This document shows, one piece after another, positions 30,701 to 40,287 of a stretch of 64,000 bases of DNA. Each line of letters opens with the position of its first letter. Positions within the stretch are counted from its first letter, which is position 1. The notes beneath the pieces were generated by a model. It was not told the DNA's origin. It ran no database searches and was given only the letters and a program-made list of their open reading frames with translations. The stretch spans positions 496,001 through 560,000 of the forward strand of contig NW_006763303.1 in assembly GCF_000218685.1 (NCBI RefSeq), written 5' to 3'. The position numbers and the translations under genes are program-made. Source of the DNA: Serpula lacrymans var. lacrymans S7.9 (lineage: Eukaryota; Basidiomycota; Agaricomycetes; Boletales; Serpulaceae).

Positions 30701-31481
30701 CGAAGGGATGCGATCGTCTCGACTGGTGATGATTAATTTGAACGCCTTGGACAACTTTGACCACTGTGTGAGAGTATCCAATAAAGCCTCCCGTTGAGAC
30801 TCCCCAGACGAATCATCGCACTCATCAAGTGCATCCACTACAATGACTGGATACCTAAAATCAAGAGGACAGCAACATTAGTCGTGAGTCTCTGTACAAA
30901 GTAACCATTGTATCCTACGTATGATGTTGCTGATCCTCGCCGTAGTTGGCGTTCAAACTCTCTACAATGAGAGAATTAAAATGATCTTTGATATTCGGCC
31001 TTTGCGGGTTTAGCCGGCCGCTCTTTAGAGTTTCTATGATAGTGGAAGCAATCCTGAGATCAAATTGAGCGAGCTCATGTGCGATGGTACGCCACAGAGC
31101 AGCGGGATTGCTCAGAGATGCATCACCGCGTCGAAAAGAGAAAAATCCACCCAGAATACCTTTGTTTGATAACTGAGAGTTTAGGCTGGAAGCGATGGCT
31201 GACTTGCCTGCGCCAGGACTACCTTTGATCCACAGGATGTTCTTTGCGCTCGGATCCGCAAGCCAGATGTCGATTCTGTCGAAGATATCTTGTCGTGTGC
31301 CATCCATACATGGTTGGACATAGTGGCGATTGTAATCTACAGGATTCAACCTCGCTAGGATGACCTCGTCTGAGGCGCCAGACTGGTTAATGGTAATGTT
31401 TGCGTTGAGCTGATCTCGTCCGATGTCTTGATAATTGTCGATGTTAGCTTCAGCATACGATCCAGTTTGAGTGAAAGGCAT
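27767..31481 (-). pseudogene. NACHT-WD40 NLR (STAND) gene with one frameshift and one stop
   Basis: Exons: 31481-30919, 30854-29734, 29673-28275 and 28218-27767. The N-terminus (GRDQLNANITINQSG) precedes a NACHT with Walker A GSPGAGKSA and Walker B VIVVDALDECD. Next come the winged-helix region (LSFMEFLLDSDWCP, helical arms), six to seven WD40 repeats, a C-terminal module ending SVHVSYEHFVYGSNWTACQ, a serine-rich linker and a basic tail RKKSRWLGLLPKKIQNKLGK. Such proteins act in fungal non-self recognition and regulated cell death. Two lesions: an A7 run on the plus strand (30614-30620) puts the frame out by one, and a TGA (29004-29002) sits in the fourth WD repeat where sibling repeats have serine TCA. 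Either could be a sequencing error, but together they suggest a recent pseudogene. Confidence 0.85.
28600..29440 (-). repeat. WD40-coding tandem repeats, 129-bp units
   Basis: Units of 43 codons, each with SVGFSPDGTK and DKTVRIWDATSGQLVA, are nearly identical at the DNA level (gccatcaggagaaaatccaac recurs in each). The outer units (first and last) are more diverged. The pattern is that of NLR WD arrays evolving by unequal exchange. Variable residues cluster at the positions after GHT and in the SGSxDK turn. Confidence 0.9.
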
Positions 31482-33533
31482 GATCGATGAGTAGAACGGC
31501 GTAGAAAGACGATATTTGTGAAGTTGATGTTGAGGGGGAGAGAAAGAGTGGTGGAGGGAAAGATGCGTGGGTGTGAGAGGCACACGTGTGTACAGCAAGG
31601 TGTCCTCGTGGTCGGTGTTGGCCGGACGCTCGATGCATCCTTCTGTCTGAAAGACGCTATATGATTCGTTAGTCCACATTTCCCCATGTTCAGGCCTTCG
31701 ACGAATGTTATATACTTGTCCTACTCAGCAAGGATTAGAAGACTCGCAAGGTGGCTCAAAATTTTATGTCGACGAGCAAATACCACGGCGTGAAAATCTA
31801 TGTTTGAATATTCGTTCCAACAAGTCTTGTCGTCGAGCACTTGTCTCTTGTTCCCTTCCGCAATGTAATCACGCTCTAATCATTAACAGGTGGCCCCCTC
31901 AAACCGATAACTTAGCATCAGTGGATTCAACGCTACAAACAGTGGAGGTTATCTCGTCGCGAATTTTCATTTCAACTGCTTCATCCTCGAGGAATTTACG
32001 CCAAGTTCGGTTCCTTCGCTAATAACTTCTTGGTCGTCAATCCTGGGGTGGATGGGGAGTTTGCCGTTGTGGCTGATTGACCCCCTGCTCAGATCTAACC
32101 CACCCCTCCTTTTGACTATGAGGTAGCATTCCAGATCGTCTTGTATTATGTCTGGAGGGGATCATACCTGGTTCACCGTATGCGATCGTAGCTGAACCTG
32201 AACTCGTGAGAGACGTCGAACGCCTGAACAACGTCTATCAGGTCATAGAGCTTGATATCAAGTCTGTCTACTCGCACCTTCTTTTCTTACACCATCTGAC
32301 TTGCATCTCAGCAGACCATGACTATTCCATCATGTTGTCCTGTCGCGCAAACACGCACGGGTGATCAGAATACCATCCCTACTTCCTCGCGCTACACCCC
32401 TTTCCTCCTGTGGACAACCTATATTGGTAAAAGCATGTCGGTGGCTCTGTATGTTCGTGGAAATGCGCGCAGCCTTGATGTTTCATGAGACACAGGGCTT
32501 GTTTTACTATCCCAGTCGTACCTTCTTCGTCGCATTTAGTCGCCTACTAATCCATATTTTATGCTTAACCAGCTTATTTCGTTGACATGCCATAGCTCAT
32601 CAGTTCCCATCTCACACCTTTGTTTTTGCAGATGGATCAGAGATGTCATCGATCTACCCTGCCCCCCCCAGCCCCATGCAACTCCACCCGCCGTCTTCGC
32701 AGAGTCCGAACCGCCTTCGAAGTACTTTGCTGTGACTCCGTTTTGCGCCACCAGAGGTTTATAAGCGCCTCCAGGGTGGCATCGACGCCGTATTTCTTAC
32801 GAGGAACGAGAAAAGAGGATGGAGAGGAGCTAGTATATTTTGCGGAGATCGCATGGATGCCATATATACGTGTTCGTGAGTACTCTTTTTCTAATAGTAC
32901 GCTTGTAGGACGGAATTCACGCGGCTTTCTGATTCACTCCATGCTCTATTTTGCATTTCTTTAATTATAGGGAACGATTTCTATGCCTGCGCCCTACCGT
33001 ACTGAATGGGCAAAGCCATGTCATAGTGGCTAGCAATATAAATGTGGCGAGGACTGTCACTTCTCACATCTTGTCTCATCTGCGTTCGTATTCTATTATC
33101 CTTCATCCTTTCTCGCTAACAAATTCGCCGTTGAACCTATTCATCCATGCCTCCCAAGCCACCGTGACTCACGCTCTTTGTCAACCTGCCCCTTAGTCCT
33201 CCTGGTCTAGTCGCTGCCTCCACTATCCAACCGCGCCAACTTTACCAACTGGTCCTCCAATACGCTCCAAAGAAACTGCAAGTGCCAAAACAAGTTCCAT
33301 ACACAACACATCCCTTAGCTTAAACAATGTTGGCGGTGGGGCCTTGCATTATTCGATCCAGGCCCGGTGTCGTGACTTGCCACGTTCTCTGTCGGTTCGA
33401 GCTCTCGTATGCCCCTTCCGAGGAGGGTGCATGAAACTGGGAAGAGCGGATTGAGATTTATTTTGTGAGGATTATCGGTGAATATGGTGCGAAGGACCGG
33501 GAGGGTTATTGGTGCGTACTTGGTTTTTGAGGA
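31482..33533. other. Decayed gene sequence, no confident gene
   Basis: This is upstream of the NLR. Short pieces look coding, for example about 31990-32070 reading KFGSFANNFLVVNPGVDGEF, and a block at 32310-32560 resembles 26710-26960. Stops and shifts break every frame. I could not identify the family. Confidence 0.35.
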
Positions 33534-35420
33534 TCAGTTTAGTAGTAGAATGTGTTTTTTATTATTATAATAAACTTCATCTCTTGCAAGTAACAACGTG
33601 GCAACTTCGCTGTTCCCTGCTTTGGCTGCCGACGAGAGTGGTGTCTGGTCTTGTGTATGTTGCAAATTTACGACGCAGCCTCGGTCGAGAAGTAAGTTCA
33701 CCGTGTGTGCATGTCCCTGATCTACTGCGATGCGTACGAGTGAGCAAAGGATGGATTGAACTATAGCCGCGCCATTTTGTAACTGATAATCAAGGGTTCG
33801 AGTTAAGCCGAAAAAGGCACACAGATCCAGTGTTGAGCCTGCATCAGAGGACCAACGATCACTCGTGAACCGTGTGGCCAATTTGACTCTGTCTTCGCAA
33901 CAAAGAAGATGAGAATCTTGTATTGCGGCCTGATTCGTCTCCTCAGCAGAACCACGTGCACGATTGCCCCAGGTTTCCACCGCATGATTGCTCAACTCCC
34001 CACTAAACCGCCACTCCTCTACTCTGTGTACCAATAGCGATCCGCAGATGACAGTGGTAGTTTTGTCAAAACTTTCAGGGAAACGTCAGCAATTTCTCAG
34101 TGAGGGTCCGAGCATAACCATTTCTCGTATTTGCTGAAGTACTCCTGCGCAGTGTAGTCTAATGGGGTGCTGATTAGACACAGCCCGTAAATTGAAGGAT
34201 AGCAAGGCACTCACGAATCAGACGCACAATAGGACCTGCATCAACCACGACTAAACCAGCACAAAGCTTCACGACGGCGGTTATATTCACGAGGTCAGCA
34301 CTGGTGGTTCCATTGGTAAGTTCCGAGTGAGGGTCCGAGCATAACCATTTTTTATAATTGCTGAAGTACTCCCGTGCAGTATAGTCTAATGGAATGATCA
34401 GACGAAGCCGGTACTGGAAGGATATTGGAGTACTCACGAATCAGGCGAGCATTGGAACCTGCATCCACCGTAACTAAGCCAGCACATAGGCCCAGTATGG
34501 CGGCTATATCCACGGGCTCATCACAAGTAATTCCAAGATAGCCACGTGAGACCGTTAGGGCATGTTGGAGCTCCTTATAGACAGTATCCACCTCGGTGGA
34601 TAGCTTTTCGAGATTATTGCGAACATCTGCACGAGTCACCTTGGTTCCCAGCAACTCTATATGCAGAAGACATAGTAGAAACCTTATCCAACATCAAAGT
34701 CAACATTTTCCAAGAACAGATTTAAAAAGCACACACATGCCGTTTGCGCATTTTGTTATACCGTCGATAATCTCATCTCTTGTCTCAGAGAAGGATCTCC
34801 AGCAATGAGCCTAACTAGCGTTGATCCTGGGAGAATACGACCTTTGACATACTTGCGGATATCATCTTTATGTGCGCGAACGTGCATGCTCTGGGCATCA
34901 CCAAGAGCTTCCCCTATCGCCGTGATATCACGCGAGGTCACCAGAAGATTGCATCCAAGAGACTGCAGCCTACTAAGCAGTTCATAACGCTTGTTGCGTC
35001 TTTCCGCGATCTCATCCAAAGCGTCGACAACAACAAAAATTTGTGAGACATGCTTGATCTCCGAAAATTAGAAATTTCTTTTGCAGATGACGTTGGCATC
35101 AATCCTTGACACGCTCGAATGTAGATAGGGATAAGGAAAATCTTGAACGAGCTGCTTCAAGAGACTTGCGACAAGGTCATAGACCGTTTGAGCTGACTGG
35201 TCTTTTTGGGTGAGATGATCGACGATATACGATCAAAAGGTATAGAAGTTGATCAATATATAGACCTAAATTATTCCTCCAAGGTCATACTAAGCACTTA
35301 CGAATACCGCGACACCGCAGCGCTTTTTTGTCGCCTGCTTCCCATTCCTTGAACATTTCGCCATCAACTACCCAATCACCGGTCCCCCTCTCGTCAGTTT
35401 CCGCAGACCTCGCTTTGCCT
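33534..35420 (-). pseudogene. NACHT-ankyrin NLR relic, P-loop missing
   Basis: From the 5' side on the minus strand, a pre-NACHT segment near 35390-35300 (TGDWVVDGEMFKEWEAGDKK ... LRCRGI) is followed by an intron-like break. The frame resumes at IVDHLTQKDQSAQTVYDLVA (near 35225) with no Walker A between. Walker B IFVVVDALDE and LLVTSRD follow (35050-34920). Next is a winged-helix region with LCAGLVTVDAGSNARLI and the DYTAREYFSN motif, and finally one or two ankyrin repeats (LVRIAVDQGHAHTVNLLLDR) ending near 33534. Frames change repeatedly. The winged-helix segment is tandemly duplicated. The family resembles basidiomycete NACHT-ankyrin proteins. Confidence 0.75.
34102..34560 (-). repeat. Tandem duplication of ~227 bp inside the NACHT-ankyrin relic
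   Basis: The block gagggtccgagcataaccat starts at 34102 and again at 34329. Both copies continue with gctgaagtactcc, agtctaatgg and the region coding for CAGLV(V/T)VDAG. Copies have diverged by many substitutions, so the duplication is not recent. Confidence 0.85.
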
Positions 35421-36609
35421 TTGACGAAAATTCAGCAGAGGAGTGGAGTGAGCCACTCATCTAGTTTTCGTTGCGCCCCGGCTACTTTTGATTTTTTTCC
35501 GTGTGTTAAATCCTACTGCAGAACATGCGGTGAAATGGAAACGACGCTCACCACTATCCCCCACCGTGCCGGTCAAATGTAACGGCGCCACCATTGATTT
35601 GGCGGCCACCGCTAATAGCATTGGACGTACCCCCCCTGCGCATCGAGATCGACGTAGGGGGCAGGGCAGGCTTTGTGCCGCTGCACCCCGAACACCGACA
35701 CCCTGAGCGCTGAGCATCCACAACATGACTCGGAGCCGACATCGAGAAACCCGCCGAAAAGTCTCAAATGATAGATAACGGCACGCGTCCTCAAGCTTCT
35801 GCGATGCGTCAACAATGTCCACCACGCACTAGACGCACGGGGCCAGGTCTGTCAGGGAGTGAGGGAGGGGGGGGGACACCGGTGAGGGCGTACGGTTGGC
35901 AATATCGTTGGCAATACTGGTACACCGTGACTGATGTAGCCAGCAGCTGAGGCCCGGGTTGACGGATAACTGATAACTTCCAAGTTTGTTGAGGATGTGT
36001 TGGCTCTGCAGGCGGCACTGCGCACCTGTACATGTGTTTAATGACTACTCATCGTCCCAGCTTCGAGTTCCGAGCAACGAGACCTTTAAATTCGCTGAAC
36101 CAGTCGATGATCGATGATCATTCAAAAAAAACAACGAAATAATGATAATAACGTATACCGCATACCGCATCAACAATATCAACCAACCACAAAAAATAAA
36201 ATCAACATCGCCTTCAGACTATCCCGTACTCAAACACCGTCGAAAACCAAGCGCAAAAAAGGAGTAGGCAAATAAAGTTAATAAAAATATCAGTACCAGT
36301 ATCCTAACCACTCGTCGTAAAAACCCACATCGTATTCCAGTATCCTAACTTCGTTTTATAGCACTAATCATTCATTAAAATCAAATGTTCCCAGTCGACA
36401 CGATACGCAAGCGGTGAAAAGAAAAAAATGTAAAGAAAGAATGGCGTAGGGAGGATAGGGGGTCCGAAGAGAATAGAAGAAAGGGATACGACGAGAGTGA
36501 GGTCGGGTGAATGGGTAAGAAGCAGGACGGCACGAGAAACCCTCAGATCACACAATCATCTTTCGTCATCTTATCCACCCCACCCCACCTCACTCTCAAC
36601 TCCCAGCTC
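35421..36609. other. Intergenic, no gene seen
   Basis: This contains a run of g (35866-35876) and AT-rich stretches. No frame with recognisable content. It separates the NLR cluster from the conserved block. Confidence 0.45.
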
Positions 36610-39600
36610 TTAGCTCTCATTCTCCAACGCCTCCCTCTCCAGCCTCTTCTTCATCGAGCTCACTACAAACCAACACAATCAATTATCAGCCCAGCCATTT
36701 TTAAACGTAGACACATAGTAAAGCGACACCGACCTTCTCTCGATATCTGACTCGAATTCATCCAATTGGGAGGGAAAGCAGCTACAATCTAATCACGAGC
36801 CGCGTCAGCACCAAAACACAAAGTGAAGAGTGAAAAACAAACCTTTTGATACAACACCTTCCGAAGTCCCTGCTCGCTAATCTGTGCATTGTTTCCTTCG
36901 AGTTCACTGTGCGAACAAAAAATCACAATCAGCATCGGCTCATCCCCGACACGACAAGAAACCCAAACGAATCCACCAAAACCCCCAAACCGCTCAGGAA
37001 AATGTAAACACCCAACTCGCCCAGGAAAACCCAAACAACAAAACAAAAACAAAAACCCAAAGAGAAAAAAAACCCCAACTCACTTCTTCTCATTCTCCAA
37101 CCTACAACACTCATTACTCAACATCACCAACTGCCACACCACCACCTTCATCGCGTCCGTCATCCTATACCTCTGCGTCGGCGGGTGACTCTCCTTGTCC
37201 TTGTCCTTATCCTTATCCTTGTCCTTATCCGCATCCTTCTCCTTGTCCGCATCCTTATCCTTACCCCCGTCTTTACCGGCCCCGTCGTTGGAGGCGGAAG
37301 AGGCGGCAACGGCGGCGGCAGCATCGCCCTCGGGACCGCTCGCCGCGTCCTCTGTGGATTGTCGGTGAGAGGTGGAGTGAGGAGGATGAGGCTCTCCGCC
37401 CGCTTCGGCTTCTGCTTTAAGCTTCTCCTGTCGCTTCTCTGGATGACCCAAAAAAGGAAAAAAAGAAGAGTGAGCGAGTTAATCATGGATTTGTAAATTG
37501 AAAAATAAATCGAGTGAATGTGAACCGGAAAAGCGACGGGCGCATGGTGATGACGCAAGAAAGAGAATACGCAAAGAAACGCAACAACGCGCGAAAAAAC
37601 ACACAAAGAACAAAAAGGAAGAAGAAAAACACAAAGAGAACACACATACCCCAAGCCACCACGCTCTTCTCCCACTCCTCCTGCGCCTTTGCAAACCCTT
37701 CCTTCGTGAGCGCCGAAAGGTCCCCAAGGAGCGCTTCTTGCCGCGACATGAGGAGCTTCGCGTGGTCGTGGAAGATGGTGCGTTTGATCAATTTCTGTTT
37801 GGCGTCGTGGGCAGCGTAGTTTATCGCAAGCGTCATTCGTCATCATAAGCGTTCGTGGGTAATGGCGACAGGAGGTACAGCGCAAGTGAGAATCAGTATC
37901 GAAAGGAAGCATAAGATGAGAAAAAGCATCACTAACCGTCATCGTATACCGATTATACGGAAAGAGCGCAGGCATGAGATTAAAAAAATCGTCATCGTAC
38001 TCGTTCAGGTGGATCGCCTTGAGGGCTACTTCGGCGAGGATGGGCTTGAGGGAAGGCGGGAATTTGCCTTTGGATTCCCATGATTCTGTACAAGGTGGAC
38101 ATGCAAGTTAGCGAGATGCAAGCGTCGGCGGAATCAACAAACGTACCTTTAGCAATAGCAGCCTTCAGATCGTCAAAAGCCTTCTGAAGCTCCGGATGAA
38201 ATTCGCGCTACAACACATTAAAAAGCATAAACCTCATTGAGCACGACACCACCACGAGTATGCGCAAGAGCTTACGACGTCCACAATCTTCCTCTTCTTG
38301 CCATTCTCCTCCACCACGGTATAGTTCTTCCGCTTCTTGGACGCCTTTTCCTCGCTCACCATCATACTCAGGGACATCTCCTTGGTTTCTTGTTTTGTGT
38401 TGGCGGCGAGGGTGCTGGGGCCGGCGGTGGAGATGGATAGGTCTGGTTGGGAGGTGAGGGGTTTTCGTGATTTTGGTTTCTTTGGGGTTCTGCGAGAAGG
38501 GGGGTGAGGATAGGACGAGAGAAGGAGAAGAGATAAACGCACTTGTCTTTAAGTAAAGCGACCTCCCCACTGGAGACATAAAACCCCTGCTGCTTCGTCT
38601 GGGCGAAATAAGTGCGTTCGTCGATGGCAAGCTCCGAGTCGTCGATGAAAGGATCGCTGATATCGTAGTACTCCGTGCCTAGGTTCTTTTTCTGCAACGA
38701 CATTGGCATGTGAGCGGTGTGGTGTATTGGTATGGTAGAGTGGTATGAGAGGAGGTACGGGAGAAAGGCTAGGAAGTGGAGCGAACAAGGCGTACCTTTT
38801 TCTTCTTAGGCCTCTCGTTGGCATGGTCGTCGTCATCGCCCTCGCCCTCGCTTTCACTCGTGTCGCGTTTGAGAGGGACAGGCGTCGGGGCCCTCTCACC
38901 GGTGGACTTTGCGAAAAGAGCGATATCAACCTCGTAATNNNNNNNNNNNNNNNNNNNNNNNNNNNNNNNNNNNNNNNNNNNNNNNNNNNNNNNNNNNNNN
39001 NNNNNNNNNNNNNNNNNNNNNNNNNNNNNNNNNNNNNNNNNNNNNNNNNNNNNNNNNNNNNNNNNNNNNNNNNNNNNNNNNNNNNNNNNNNNNNNNNNNN
39101 NNNNNNNNNNNNNNNNNNNNNNNNNNNNNNNNNNNNNNNNNNNNNNNNNNNNNNNNNNNNNNNNNNNNNNNNNNNNNNNNNNNNNNNNNNNNNNNNNNNN
39201 NNNNNNNNNNNNNNNNNNNNNNNNNNNNNNNNNNNNNNNNNNNNNNNNNNNNNNNNNNNNNNNNNNNNNNNNNNNNNNNNNNNNNNNNNNNNNNNNNNNN
39301 NNNNNNNNNNNNNNNNNNNNNNNNNNNNNNNNNNNNNNNNNNNNNNNNNNNNNNNNNNNNNNNNNNNNNNNNNNNNNNNNNNNNNNNNNNNNNNNNNNNN
39401 NNNNNNNNNNNNNNNNNNNNNNNNNNNNNNNNNNNNNNNNNNNNNNNNNNNNNNNNNNNNNNNNNNNNNNNNNNNNNNNNNNNNNNNNNNNNNNNNNNNN
39501 NNNNNNNNNNNNNNNNNNNNNNNNNNNNNNNNNNNNNNNNNNNNNNNNNNNNNNNNNNNNNNNNNNNNNNNNNNNNNNNNNNNNNNNNNNNNNNNNNNNN

Positions 39601-40036
39601 NNNNNNNNNNNNNNNNNNNNNNNNNNNNNNNNNNNNNNNNNNNNNNNNNNNNNNNNNNNNNNNNNNNNNAAGGGGAGCGGGAGCGTGGGCGGATTTGTTT
39701 GGTTGACTTGGGTTTTGGGTGGGTGGCGCGTGCTCCCGGCGCAGCAACGGTGGCAGGGGCAGAGGCGGGATGAGAGGTGGAGGCGGTGGCGGAAGAAAGA
39801 GGCTTTGAAATATTATTGGATGATGTAGGGACATAGTCGATGTGGATGGGGTCGTCGTTGTTGGGTCGGATGGGGTTGTGTGAGGTTGGGTCGAGGGAGA
39901 TAACGTCTGGAGGGTCGTCGTTGTCGTTGTCGTTGCGGTTGTGATGTGAGGAGGAGGGGGAGGAAGTGTGTGAGGGAGGGGACGAGTGTGACGACGAGGA
40001 GGGGTGGATGTCAAGCATGAGGACGTCGTGGGACAT
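36610..40036 (-). CDS. HPC2/ubinuclein, HIRA histone chaperone subunit
   Basis: The product is a subunit of the HIRA complex for replication-independent H3.3-H4 deposition in the nucleus. The start ATG at 40036 opens a serine/aspartate-rich region. After the gap the exons are 38938-38796, 38691-38543, 38489-38276, 38207-38147, 38085-37937, 37794-37650, 37438-37084, 36906-36843, 36788-36734 and 36662-36610. The diagnostic HRD motif reads EYYDISDPFIDDSELAIDE, followed by FYVSSGEVALL. The ubinuclein middle domain follows: FHPELQKAFDDLKAAI, FPPSLKPILAEVALKAIHLN and PALFPYNRYTMTKLIKR. The C-part has a DKDKDK low-complexity tract and a coiled end. Spliced frames are clean; an N gap hides about 730 bp of the N-terminal third. 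Confidence 0.88.
38939..39669. other. Assembly gap (731 N)
   Basis: Undetermined bases inside the HPC2 gene, between its first exon and the exon starting YEVDIALFAKS. Reading frames drawn through the gap are artefacts. Confidence 0.97.
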
Positions 40037-40287
40037 GGAGACTGGGAGAGTGGAGGGAGGGGAGGAGGAGAGGGTGGTGAGGTGGAAGTTGCCTAATAAG
40101 GAACGTCTCAGAAATCATGGCAGTTTTCTCATCATCCTCTCTCATTTTTTAAACTCGAGTCTTGGAGTGCTCAGAGCAAAATCGACAATCCTACCCTCGG
40201 AATACTCCGCCACTTGCTTATGTCAGCAAGGGCCACTTCCCTCCAGCCACCTCCTTCCACGTGACCCGCATCCCCCCTCCAGCCACC
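40037..40287. promoter_or_regulatory. Divergent intergenic region HPC2 / acylaminoacyl-peptidase
   Basis: About 250 bp separate two divergent start codons, so it must hold both promoters. No clear TATA box. The sequence is pyrimidine-rich close to the plus-strand start. Confidence 0.5.

Noticed and set aside
36884..37970. Several 100-270 codon frames rich in K, P or R
   Set aside because: They are antisense or out-of-frame shadows of the low-complexity exons of HPC2.
38745..40014. Long reading frames across 38939-39669
   Set aside because: They run through 731 undetermined bases; apart from the HPC2 frame they are artefacts or antisense shadows.
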